DNA from: Ectocarpus siliculosus
Taxonomy: Eukaryota > Sar > Phaeophyceae > Ectocarpales > Ectocarpaceae
DNA length: 23,158 nt
Direction of reading: 5' to 3'
NCBI GenBank assembly: GCA_000310025.1
Contig: FN648721.1
Location: 2,389 to 25,546, forward strand
Positions 10,701-20,391 of this stretch are shown piece by piece (position 1 is the first letter of the stretch; each line of letters starts with the position of its first letter). Below the pieces are notes generated by a model that saw nothing but the letters and a program-made list of their open reading frames with translations, ran no database searches and had not been told where the DNA came from. A program made the translations under genes and the position numbers.

Positions 10701-13133
10701 GACAGCAGTGACAGCAGTGACAGCAGCGACAGCAGCAGCGACAGCGACAGCGACAGGTGAGTGTTCAGTGGTCGTTGTGGCCACTTTTCGCGTTGTTGTG
10801 GGTGATTCTTCTGTTCTTTGACTCCCAGCAATAAAATCTATCGAGTCGGTGGCGCGTAACAGTCGCTTTCTTTGCCGCTTGCTGTGCGACTGGGGCGTGC
10901 GTATCGTACATGGGTACAGCCAAGGGCAACGGAAGAGATAAAAATCATCAATGGAATTACTGTACCACCAGAAGGAGGCCACTGCAAGAAACCGAAAAAC
11001 AAACGTGTTTCCGAATACACGGAAAAGCCGATTTCAACTCTCTGAAAAAGTCACGTTCGCCGTTCTCCCCGCGCTCGCATACTTCTCATCGACGGCGGCA
11101 AAAAGGATCAATATTTCGGCGTAGGGACGACGACCTGAGGGGCGCTCACGTACTCTTTGGCATTGTTGCTTGAGGAAGTGTTGTCTTCACTGTGCTGCGA
11201 AAACAATCAAATCCGGCTCCTAATCACAACAAACAGAGGATGCGACCAAGCTTATACCCAAAGTCATAACTCACGTGCCAAATATTGTTGAAAATGTCGG
11301 ATACGCTCGGCCGTTTTCGTGGTGGGAAACTCTTTCAAACACGACTATTTCGTTGAATACCCGCCGGAATAAGAAAAAAAACTAAATGTTGACATTAAAG
11401 GAGAAGCTGTCCGTACCAAAAGAGACCATTGAACGTACCGCCATTAATATAAAAATGGGAGACTACGATAAGAGGACTCTTCTCTCAACTATGTACATAC
11501 ATACATGTACAGTAGTACCGCGCCAGCCCTTTGTAAAAATCGTCTGGAAGATTTAGCCGTACTGAGACTACGAGTTCAGCATTTTCATATTATTGGCGAC
11601 TTCGAAGGTGGGATAATGTCGTCTTTGTTTCGACCATAGCACCGACGACCCGTTCCCAAGAAAACGTGTCATGAGTGTCCAATCGCAATATTTCCCCCGA
11701 AAAACATGAAATAAAAGACACTTCACAATTTTTGTGCGGTGGATCCTACATTTCATCCTGTACGGAAGCCTTTGCTCGGGCTACGAAATATGAAATTGGG
11801 CCCAGACCCGAACTTGATGATTCATGTTCCGTCCGGTGCGTTGTAGGCCACGGTAACACCGATATGCCTTGTTCAATGGGTACCTGGATGAGAAGGACCC
11901 AAATTGGTTATCGCCAACTGAGATAGGCTGCACGGAATGCACAGTCGTTGGCTAGTCGAACCGACGAGTTGTTTGCCCACCGTTGCTGGCGGTTTCCTGT
12001 CCGCCCGGGCTGAGCACACAGACGTGTGAAGCGAAACACTTTTTCTTTTCGCACAGAATCGGTGGTGATTCACGAACACCCTCTTTTCCTCGACGTCGTT
12101 CCTCGAAAAACTGGAAAAGAAAATGTCTAACACGAACGGCGATGGAAGGGACGTCTCGGCCCCATTCATTGCTGATTGTCATCCCATCGGCCCGAATCAA
12201 ACCACAGTCACTTCCAGGAGATAAGAGTGTGTTTGGAATGTGGTGTGGTGTGCCTGCAAGTGATAACCTTGAGATCGCCGAGACTGACCTTAACTTACCG
12301 CGGAAACCACACCCACCCACCGTGCGCGCGACGGATGATGATGTGGCCGATGACTACGGTAGTGACAGTGACAGCAGTGACAGCAGCGACAGTGACAGCA
12401 GTGACAGCAGCGACAGCAGCAGTGACAGCGACAGCAGTGACAGTGACAGCAGTGACAGCGACAGCAGTGACAGCGACAGCAGTGACAGCGACTCCAACGA
12501 CAGGTGTGATTAACAAAACCTGTCGGCAATGAAGTCATTGTCGGATCGAGGCTCAGTTTCATTTTTATCGTAACCTCTGTTGAGCAGAGACTAGCCAATG
12601 AACCGTAGGATCCACCTCTGAGCTGCGTTTCTTTACCCCACTTGCATATTTTCGTATACGTGTGACCCTTTGTATCTTACAGTACGTGGACTACTTCTTG
12701 CGCCTTTGTTTTGTGAGGGAAACTCGAAAACCCCACACAACGAAACATCACTGAAAACATGGTCCCTGAAAGAGCGGTACCAATTTCACTTCCTTCCCCT
12801 CCGAGTTCGTGATCAGTTTTTCGAGGGTATACAAGTCTGCGATAAGCTCTATCGACACACAACAAACCACGATGGCTGCTTACTGGGGTCGCTCTCATGT
12901 AGGTGGCCATGTGGCGACACGCCATGGCCAGATCACGTTGACCCGTCCCCACCTCTGCACTGATGTTTGAATCTTTTTTTGTCCAACACTATGTATGACT
13001 GACCCACCACAAATCAACATGAAACTGTTTCTTAGCCACTAGTGGCAAGCCAGATCCTTTCGACAACACCGACCCGACAACGTCCACATTCCGTGTCCTT
13101 GAGGGCGATTCCTTCCCATCCATTGACGAATAG
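4632..13133 (+). CDS. Secreted right-handed parallel beta-helix (pectin-lyase-like) protein with Ser-Asp tail
   Basis: Joined exons: 4632-4766, 4983-5053, 5271-5513, 6545-6638, 6999-7083, 7353-7450, 8201-8291, 9053-9225, 10276-10402, 10540-10756, 12363-12503 (5' edge uncertain, possibly 12261) and 13043-13133. All introns are GT-AG and all phases match, giving 521 residues. The start ATG is chosen because it opens a signal peptide (MSSSSYKTRFAAGLLLVATA, cleavage near residue 30). Residues 31-330 form a beta-helix: an N-terminal cap with AKPGDTLRLAPGEYWE as in PL6/chondroitinase-B-like proteins, then rungs such as SSINGLVLSNMDINNCGGEC, VYNNRITNCGTHDFVMDGG, GNEGIDIKEGSRYNIVEDN and NEVYENLLENNDYAGIKIT. 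Residues 375-425 are charged and coiled-coil-like; the rest is a Ser-Asp tail. It should act outside the cell on or in polysaccharide. Catalytic residues cannot be assigned, so lyase, epimerase or pure binding roles all remain possible. Confidence 0.82.
5514..6544 (+). other. Intron 3 of the beta-helix gene
   Basis: The donor is AG/GTACGC after KF and the acceptor is GTGCAG before the GTCTTCG that begins the next rung; the split codon restores Arg. This 1,031-base intron has several medium ORFs on both strands, the longest 169 codons on the minus strand (6303-5794), but none resembles a known protein. No terminal inverted repeats of an inserted element were found by eye. Confidence 0.75.
10540..10756 (+). 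other. Exon 10: charged coiled-coil-like linker and first Ser-Asp tract
   Basis: The acceptor AACAG (10538-10539) leaves a split Ala codon and then DDCSDCQDVKRLETELRDAK, RKCRKNRGERRGERAELDLL, ENDSKNND and a Ser-Asp run. Leu, Val and Ala spacing in VKRLETELRDA and AELDLLEND suggests a short helix or coiled coil. Three Cys (two in DDCSDC and one in KRKC) may pair. The other nearby acceptor (10551-10552) breaks the frame, which decides this start. The exon ends GACAG/GTGAGT, a strong donor. If that donor is not used, translation stops at TGA 10758-10760. Confidence 0.8.
10681..10756 (+). repeat. Ser-Asp coding hexamer repeat, tract 1
   Basis: Repeats of GACAGC and GACAGT type encode alternating Asp-Ser with extra Ser, in frame with exon 10. 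It ends exactly at the splice donor, as does tract 2. Confidence 0.9.
10757..12362 (+). other. Intron 10 of the beta-helix gene, the longest intron
   Basis: About 1.6 kb between two Ser-Asp exons. An AATAAA hexamer lies about 70 bases after the exon 10 donor. The acceptor is not unique: TAG at 12361-12362 or CAAG at 12259-12260 both keep the frame (the latter would add SDNLEIAETDLN and an acidic stretch DDDVADDYGSD). No further gene was recognised inside. Confidence 0.6.
10830..10835 (+). terminator. Possible intronic polyadenylation signal (AATAAA)
   Basis: This canonical hexamer lies 70 bases downstream of the in-frame TGA that results if intron 10 is retained. It could produce a short transcript ending just after the first Ser-Asp tract. 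Brown algal genes often lack a strict AATAAA, so this may be chance. Confidence 0.3.
12361..12503 (+). repeat. Ser-Asp coding hexamer repeat, tract 2 (exon 11)
   Basis: About 140 bases of AGTGAC, AGCGAC and AGCAGT units encode roughly 45 residues of Ser-Asp, ending SDSNDR at a GACAG/GTGTGA donor. It has the same phase and the same exon-end motif as tract 1, which suggests exon duplication. Either of two TAG/CAG acceptors at the left end would serve. Confidence 0.85.
13043..13133 (+). other. Exon 12: probable terminal exon with stop codon
   Basis: The acceptor CACTAG (13041-13042) is preceded by a T-rich tract and a TGACTGAC branch-like site. The split codon gives Ser, then GKPDPFDNTDPTTSTFRVL and EGDSFPSIDE, then TAG at 13131-13133. 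Pro, Thr and Asp richness and frame fit the tail of the beta-helix protein. Weak donors inside the exon (for example GTGTCC at 13099) could bypass the stop and lead to the exons further downstream. Confidence 0.6.
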
Positions 13134-13763
13134 ATGAACCCCGGATCGTGAGCGACAGAAACCTCTCGAGGGACGACGTGTTGCAGCCAAGCTTTCTCGG
13201 TCGTTTCGGTCGATTTGGTCAGCCGTGGCCGACAAAGAGGGCAATCTTTCAACTCCATGGTTCATTGCTGCATTTTTGCTTGGCCTCGTGTTTCGAGCGG
13301 GGTGACAACCGGTCTCGATCTATCGATCTCCTTCGCCCGATAACACAATTAGAATATCACGTCTGACGTACGGGGGCCTCATTTCTGCTTACGATTCTGT
13401 CGCCTTTCCGTATGAATTTCCTGGGCCCTTCTTCTGTGATTTTTCATGAATTGTCAACATTGTTTTCTTGGGGGCACGCTGCTACAACAGCCTGTCATCA
13501 ACGTACATCGACCAGTGGCGGATGTTGAAGGGTACTGGGCATTGATCCGACGCTATTCCAATGTGAAACAACAACTAACAGCATGTAAATAATGCGACAG
13601 GAACATCGTTCCCTGGATGCACCCATCCGTACGGTAACAGATACATATCCCATATATTTACTGTAGGTCGATGGCCGATATTGTGGCGGTCGATCTCGAC
13701 CCCCGGGCTGGCCAAACTGTTAACGACGGAGTTGTTCCCACAACGAGAAGCATGCTTCACAAG

Positions 13764-13952
13764 TTGAACCGAAGAGTCTTCGGAAAGTTGTTGATGATGG
13801 CGATGACGACGATTATCAAGAAGTCGAAAAAGGTAACGACCTCGACACTAACACACGACCACCACCTGTGCCAACTTCAACTTTTAGCAGCGACGACAAG
13901 AAGAAGGACAGCTCCGACAGCGGCGACGGGGGCGAAAAGCAGGAGAGCGATG
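13764..13952 (+). CDS. Possible additional 3' exon (acidic, Lys-rich) of the beta-helix gene
   Basis: An open frame reads EPKSLRKVVDDGDDDDYQEV, EKGNDLDTNTRPPPVPTSTF, SSDDKKKDSSDSGDGGEKQE, SD and ends at donor GATG/GTACGT. The Asp/Ser/Lys composition resembles the tail of the upstream gene. The 5' edge is unresolved: CACAAG at 13763 would join to a donor inside exon 12, GAAGAG at 13776 or ACGGAG at 13731 would join directly to exon 11. It leaves one base that the next micro-exon completes to Asp. It could also belong to a separate small gene. Confidence 0.4.
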
Positions 13953-14648
13953 GTACGTATATAATTGTCCTGCTGGCATGTTCCACCGATTTCCGGTTCA
14001 CAGGTTCACACGGTTGCAGTTGAATTAATTTGTCGTCGGGTTCGCCGAACATCACAACAAAGATCACTCATCCTGGCGTGATATTGATGTGTGAGGATGC
14101 TTGCTGCCGACAAAAGTGAGATATCAAAATGAGATACGACCGGGACCGGGAGATCAGGCCGTACAACCACAAATAGTCTAGATGTGAAACGTTTTTCGAC
14201 CTCTTGTTTCACCGATTTGGACGCGAGTGTACTCACCTTTTCGTGTTAAGAGCTGCGACATGCTTGAACGGCTGTGGTATCGTCAAGCTCCAATCAATAC
14301 TCAAAACATGTGCAAAGGACGGGTACGTCTACCGGCCTCCCTTTTGGTTTGTAACTGTTGAGGGGGTTGGAGTCAGAGAAGATTGAAAAAATGGTCATCG
14401 CCCGCTTCGTAGAACCGAAAGAATTTTCTTACGCAATCATCCTGTGTACCTCAATATGCTGGCACATGTACATGTAATAGCTCAACTCCAGGAGCATGGC
14501 GAGCTGTTCCCGGCGTGTATGTCGGACCGATTTCAGAATTGTGGCCTGAAAAAAATGAAAGCCCATGGACTAACCTATTGCGTTTCTGCCGATGCCCCGT
14601 CGCGCGTTTGCTTGTTGCACGTTTGTTTGCGTGTTCGGCTGTCCGCAG

Positions 14649-14665
14649 ACAAGGGAGCCCATGTG
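14649..14665 (+). CDS. Possible 17-nt micro-exon
   Basis: A strong pyrimidine-rich acceptor (GGCTGTCCGCAG) and a consensus donor (GTG/GTAAGT) bracket 17 bases. They complete the split Asp codon of the preceding exon and add KGAHV, ending in phase 0, which is the phase required by the last candidate exon. The splice sites are among the best in the window, which is the main reason to believe it. Confidence 0.4.
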
Positions 14666-14922
14666 GTAAGTCCTTTCAAGCAGGAAATTTGGATTTGCTG
14701 TATGCCATCGTCGGATCGAAGAACTTGCGCCGTTACCCATTACGTGCTGTGTGAAATATCACGGTACCCGGCTCACAGCCCACCAGTCCTTCCCATACAT
14801 ACTAAACTATCAACCCCCCCAACCGTGTGATCTGTACCATTGCTTTGGCCGGCACTGAAATATCCCGCCTTGACACCGAATTCATTGATATGCTGGTCTG
14901 CGCACATGAAATCATTGACCAG

Positions 14923-15021
14923 ACCGGGCGCATCATCGAAGAAACCAAGCAGAGCGAGAGGGCCCAGCACCCGACCGTCGAGTACCCCAAGTACACCGAA
15001 TTCGTGCCGCCCACCATCTAA
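14923..15021 (+). CDS. Possible terminal exon ending at TAA 15019-15021
   Basis: After acceptor GACCAG (14921-14922) the frame gives TGRIIEETKQSERAQHPTVE and YPKYTEFVPPTI, then TAA. Codon use is strongly coding-like (many C- or G-ending codons). The same frame is open and coding-like back to about 14806 (AGTEISRLDTEFIDMLVCAH), but no AG acceptor exists between 14806 and 14921, so the only in-phase canonical start is here. I do not recognise the peptide. It is either an alternative C terminus of the beta-helix gene or the end of another gene. Confidence 0.42.
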   Translation, partial: TGRIIEETKQSERAQHPTVEYPKYTEFVPPTI

Positions 15022-15790
15022 GCGTCGGCTTTCTTCATCTCGCCAAGCTCCAGAAGACGATCATGTTTCACACGGGGGACCAGGAGCTTCGGAACCCTCA
15101 CCATCCCTGCACTCATCATATATCCTTGTTGGTCCTTGTACAGTTTTATCATATTCGCGAAACAATTGGATGTTGCAGTTAGCTGTGTTTTCGCCTGCAG
15201 AACGTTTTGTGAACGCAACTCGGCCAGAAATTAGCGAAATAGAGTCTTTGTTGTACCATGTATTTCGATATCCACACAACCAAACACTGTGGCCGAAGGA
15301 CACGTACATTGTTGTTCACTTGACAACTTGGTATTGGAGGGCATCAATCCGCGCCAATTGTTGGAAGGGGAGCTTAGACGCTCAACAGAAACAGTTCAGG
15401 GTCGGAGTCATGGACCTCAGACGTTGACTCGCTACTAACGCGGGCTAGACTAGAGTCCGGGAGTGTCGAGGCTTTGGACAATCAATTTTTGGTTACAATG
15501 GAGTCTCTCGGGTGGCGTCAGAATACATAATTTTTTGTAAGTAGCGTGTAGAGAGGCGACTAGCCTACTGGGGTTTCCTCCACAATAATTCTAACATTAT
15601 GTATCTATAGACATTCAACCTTTCGTCGAAATATTGAATGAAAGGCGTACATCGCAAGGAATACCAGAAGTACACACGTCATCTGACAGATATGGGTGTT
15701 CGGGGGCGGAATGGGCCGGGACTGGGGGATGGTAGGCGAAAAAAGCTCTTTGATTTCTTTTTCCGGCTAGCCCGAGGAGGGTTGGGGCGC

Positions 15791-15801
15791 GGGGGGGGGG
15801 G
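15791..15801 (+). repeat. G11 homopolymer in a G-rich segment
   Basis: Eleven G follow GGAGGG and GGGG blocks within about 25 bases (from 15776), so the plus strand could form a G-quadruplex. No gene is nearby. Confidence 0.8.
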
Positions 15802-16008
15802 TCATGACCGTGCATACGTCGTCTTTCGGCGTTGGAAATCGAATATCGGCGAAGTCGGAGAGGGTGGCGAGTACCTCAGAGTGCAACAAAAAGTAGGTGG
15901 GGGCGTTAGTCATAGATAGCTGTTCTCTGGCTTTAGTACGTATAGGCATCCGATTTGTCTGTTTCTTTTCTTTGAAAATGTTGGCTCTCGATCAACGACG
16001 TCCTAGTC

Positions 16009-16290
16009 CGAGATCCGTCTTACACGTTCGAACCGTGTCCCCGACCGCCACCGCATGAAGGATACGAACGTATGCACTCTTGGGGCATTCATACACGGGG
16101 GTGGTTTGTATGGTGTGGTATGGTGACAATGGCGAGGCGGTGCGGATCCTCGCAGAGTAGCGCAGAGAGACGGGGCACTCGGGCATGACCCAAATTTCCT
16201 TGCTGAGGCTGTAGAGTGATCGTAAACCGCAAGCACCCGCGCGGCGAAGGGGGGGTAGCAGGGAGCGACGTACGAAAGAGATGAAGGCAT
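16009..16290. repeat. Diverged direct repeat, copy A
   Basis: Matches copy B in the same order: GATCCGTCTT, CCGCATGAAGGATACGA, GCACT, CATTCATACA, GGGGTGGTTT, GCGGTGCGGATCC, GACGGGGCA, GAGGCTGTA, GATCGTAAACCGC and GAGCGACGT. On the minus strand it reads PQECIRSYPSCGGG before a stop, which parallels the copy B peptide. Confidence 0.65.
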
Positions 16291-16408
16291 TGACATTGTT
16301 CTACAAAGTCTATCTTTGTTTTTGGTACGCACGCATGAGATTCGTTCTTTGAAGACGTCGTGTAGGCTCTCGATAGGGGATCGGCGGCTAGGCATCCAAA
16401 CATGTGCC

Positions 16409-16700
16409 GAGATTCGTCTTTTGTACAGTAGAATCATATCCCCAATGGGGTGACCCTCACCGCACGAAGGACACGACCGTACGCACTGTTTTGGTGTATT
16501 CATACAATGGGGTGGTTAAAATGGTTTATTGTAGTAAGGGGCGGTGTGGATCCAAGCAGAGGTGCGGCGGGACGGGGCATGCGAGCATGGCCAAAAAGCT
16601 CGTTGCCGAGGCTCTCCTACACTGATCATTTACGACCGAAGTACCCTGGGTGGAAATGAAGGTCCCAGTTTCCGAATTGAGCGACGTCCACAGTTTAGTC
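16409..16700. repeat. Diverged direct repeat, copy B
   Basis: About 400 bases downstream of copy A and clearly related but with many substitutions and small indels: GATTCGTCTT, CCGCACGAAGGACACGA, GCACT, TATTCATACA, GGGGTGGTTA, GCGGTGTGGATCC, GACGGGGCA, GAGGCTCTC and GAGCGACGT. The minus-strand reading PKQCVRSCPSCGEGHP from 16503 keeps a Cys-x2-Cys pair. Confidence 0.65.
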
Positions 16701-19535
16701 GCTCTCTTGACCGTCAGTAGTGTCGTGCCCTGGTTCTTTCCCGACATGCATGTAGCATCTATTTGTTGTCTCATCTCGGCAGACAACTGGTCTCACCTAG
16801 ACCGCGTGTAGGTTTTCCGTTGCGACTTGTTGGTTGCGCGTTTCACTCTCCTCGACTTCCGTTGTGATATATCTTGAATACTACTACACTCAGCTGTGTT
16901 TGGTGGATGGATCATATGGTGAATATCCTGGAGAATACCACGCGGTTTCTGACACGTATTCCTCTTTCTCCGTGGCATCGGTGGCCCATGCCCCAGGCTC
17001 AACGTAACCTACACCTTGCTCACCCATGGGCTATGGATTGTTTCTTTCGAGAGGTCCAAAGCGACCATTTCGACTCTGGGTTACATACGTCGATTGGTAG
17101 GTGTCGAGTTCCACGGGGGGATCAAACATTTTTTTAGCGGAGGGAGATCAAACATTTCGAGCGGACATGGACGGACATGACCTCCCTGTTGTCGGCTTTT
17201 CCGTAAAAAAAAATCAACTACATATATATCAAGTTGGTCCCGACTCTCCGTACGAAATCGCTAAGCAAACCGTTGTCTAGCTTGGTCCGTACTTTTATTA
17301 TCTTCCTCCGTGTAGTGGTCTTCCATGAAAACCCAGAGAGGATACTGTTTTGGCAAGTTTGCGGTACTGTCCAGGAGCGACGAAGGAGTTTACCCCCGCG
17401 CCCCGAAGTGCCCCAAACCTTGAAGTGCGATGAAGGTGTGTGAGGTGCACCTGATGGAATATGCCGCTACAAGACCAAAAATAAACACGGAAGTAAGCAA
17501 GCGCGAAAGACAAGCCTTATCAAAGGAACACAGCAAAAGGAGAGGGTGGAAGAAAAAATTGAGAGTGGCCTATTCTTCCTGTGCGACCCCGGCTGGTGCG
17601 TCCAGCATGGCACCGAAAGGCGTACTCTAGTAGGGACGAATAGAGCTGCCACCGCCACACGCAGACTAGACTTGAATAATACTTTACCCACCTGGACTAC
17701 ACGAGTGCTCCCAATTGACTTCTTCTTGTAATAACCGTTTGTCATGACGGGTCTACATACGGTATATGTAGATTCGTAGCGGGTTGATGTCAATGTCAAC
17801 ACGTATGGAGTCTTTTTTTTTTTGTGTGTTAAATGGCGATGATTTCCCCCCTGCAGGAATCCTCTATGGCTCTGGATCTGGTGGGGGTTGCGAGCGCTCA
17901 TTCATCCAGTGGATGACCTAATGTATGCTCCTTGTACATGCTGTTGTTGATTGTGCACTGTCTTCTGGTGCATCAAACACCTAAAAAAAATCTCAAGTAC
18001 TGTAACTCGGGTGAAGGGCTTGATTTTCATAGCACGACCGTGCAGACCCCCGCAACACCTCGGGTTTTGCACAGGGTATGAAGCGTTTGACTTGTCCATG
18101 GCAGAGCAATACAAACACGGTGATGCTCTGCAGCTCAAATCACCTGACGGCTCGGTGTCTTGTCCACCTAGTCAGTAAACCTAGGACAACTTGCAACCAA
18201 AAGAAGTGCAGTGTAGAGCACGGTTGGGTCGTACAAAAATGCGTTCGTTCCGTTGGTATCCCATCGTTCTTACAAAGCTGCCCACCCCTTCCGGCGTGAC
18301 CAACGGAGCCGCCCGAAGCATGCATCGTGTTAGGCGATGTCATGTTGCCAGGGGAGATTCACTGCCGCACTACGCTACAACATCTCCAGCCACCACGAAA
18401 ATGAATGAGTGCACACATATAACAGCGATGTCGCTCCATCGAAGCTGATATGTGTTTCATCTTTCTTACGCTAACCGAACAACCCTACTGCTACCGCTAC
18501 CATAAACAAAAAATAAAAAAAAGGGCACGTAAGTACCACTAACACCTCATGAGAGACGATATTTCATCGTCTGTCACGCATCCTTAGCCTTGCCCAGGAA
18601 AAACATACCAAAACGCCTACAACGGCAGAGGGCACCTCGGAAGTATTTACAATGCTGGTTATACGCGCCGATGTCATATGCACTCATCGACAGATAGCGA
18701 AGGAAGAGGTGAGAACCGTTGCCCCTCTCAACCAAAGCCATGCATCTCACAAGAGTCATAAAAGGCGCGCCAGCCTCTCCGTGCCAAAGGGACTCGCATC
18801 CACGCACAAAACAAACGAAAGCACCACACCCAACCCGCCTAGACCACAACCTACCCAACCCAAACGGAAGCTGTTTCTCCGGATATATCGGACCCTGTGG
18901 GAAGCCTCACGTCAACCGCATGCCATGTACAGGCCCGACCCCACACACAACAGGTTCACGTCCTTATCAAACCAACATCCGACCAACAGATCCTAAGGAA
19001 ACACACACCGTCATACTGGCGGTCCATTTCATACTCTCGTCGACTACTTTTGGACATCTGTTCTTGGTTCTCTTGGCCTCACCCATTTCTGCGAGGGTGC
19101 CTCGACATCGCCGCCATCGGCGGCCAAGAAACAAAAAAACTTGCACAATTTGCCCGTCTGTCTCGCGACAAACGCTCTCTCCTATTCCGCACCAAGTCCA
19201 GCAGTATCAGGAATGCGCAACTGGAACACAAAAATGAAATTCTATTGCGTGTGACTCTTGCATATCGGGGCAAAACAATCTACCGCCGAAGAAACAAACG
19301 GATCCTCGACTGGATGTGTACGCGCCAATACATTTGGTCTTCTCGGGATGTGCCCGCGCTCTCGCCGCCACTTTAGGGCAAACGTCTGAAGGTTTGATAT
19401 AATGGTGGAAAACACGTATCAGGCGCCACGTCCGCATATGCCTGTACCGCCCCTGGCCCTCTCTAAGTCTATGTTCAGAGTTTATCTCTAGCCGAAATCT
19501 GGGGCACGTGACAAAAAAAAAAAAAATGGTCTATG

Positions 19536-19538
<3 letters not shown>

Positions 19539-19590
<52 letters not shown>

Positions 19591-19603
19591 TTATCTCTCT
19601 CTC
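19539..19603 (+). repeat. (CT)23 microsatellite with degenerate extension
   Basis: A pure CT run at 19539-19584 is followed by GTCTCTTTATCTCTCTCTCC. An A-rich run (19513-19526) precedes it. Confidence 0.95.
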
Positions 19604-20391
19604 CTTCGACCTGATTGCGGAGGTGAGGGGCATTTGAAGTGCGTGTGTCTCGTCAACCACACCATCTCCAGCGACGGGGAGCAATTCACACCCGGCAGGA
19701 AAACAAGTTCCCTACCATCATTCCCCAAGTGATACTCAACGAGGAGGCATGCGTCCTAGCAAAAATCTTCAAGAGGCACCCGTCGAAAAATACAAATACA
19801 CCTCATGAAAAACGGGCGCCACTTCCGATCCCCTTCCAGGTGCACCACCATCATACATTGGCAAACCACACAACTCCCGGCCGTTCAAAAATAGAATTTC
19901 TTCACTCCCAACAGAGAAGAAAGAGAGAAAACACAAACGTGCTGTCTCCTTGAGAACTCGTTGCCCACGCAGATATGTTATATTCCCAATACCGAGTGGA
20001 TGGGATATATGCGTGTACGCTCTGTATTGCCCCCTTTCTTCAGTCTCTCGGACGGATATATGACCCAAAAGCACATACCCCGGTCGGGGGGGCAAATAGA
20101 CAACAGCGCCCGCAATAGCAAATCAACCAATCCATGGCCTTGAACCATCAAACTGTGTACGCAAGAGCCCTCGAGCACCCCCGAGATACTCCCAAGTCAA
20201 ATCTACATGTGCGGCACCGCATGAATCCAAAATTTACCACTTAACTACATGTGGAACGGAAGCCCTTCCCTTCCCTCGTCCCCAACTCGTTTTTCCACAC
20301 CCTATCTACTATCTACCTGTTTCGACTCGAGCACGGTTAGGGTTCGCCGTCATTTCCTCCGGAAAGGTCACGGACAAAACGACAGCAAACC

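Larger units (their letters stand above)
15022..20391. other. Long spacer without a supported gene
   Basis: The region lies between two convergent genes and should include their 3' UTRs. It contains a G11 run, a diverged direct duplication near 16.0 and 16.4 kb, a short direct repeat GATCAAACATTT (17122 and 17148, approximate), poly-T and poly-A runs, a 7-bp hairpin AGACGAT/ATCGTCT (18554-18572) and a CT microsatellite. The longest ORFs (for example plus 18897-19376) have no recognisable motif, no splice context and mixed composition. Confidence 0.55.

Noticed and set aside
10442-10982. Minus-strand Leu/Ser-rich and Val/Ala-rich ORFs
   Set aside because: Antisense shadows of exon 10 and its Ser-Asp tract.
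12290-12598. Minus-strand ORF rich in Cys and His (RCHCC repeats)
   Set aside because: It is the antisense shadow of the Ser-Asp hexamer repeat of exon 11, and the composition is dictated by that repeat.
13830-13892. 55-base intron between GTAACG and CTTTTAG
   Set aside because: The splice sites look plausible, but removing 55 bases would join the Asp/Ser-rich downstream frame to an upstream frame that is closed by TGA codons, whereas reading through keeps one open acidic frame.
16020-16049. tRNA-like T-arm (ACACG-TTCGAAC-CGTGT type palindrome)
   Set aside because: The stem and B-box-like loop look right, but no A box, anticodon arm or matching acceptor stem could be placed on either strand, and copy B of the duplication does not keep it.
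18897-19376. 159-codon plus-strand ORF
   Set aside because: No ATG context, motif or splice signals that support it, and an overlapping ORF in another frame is as long. Kept only as a possible relic.
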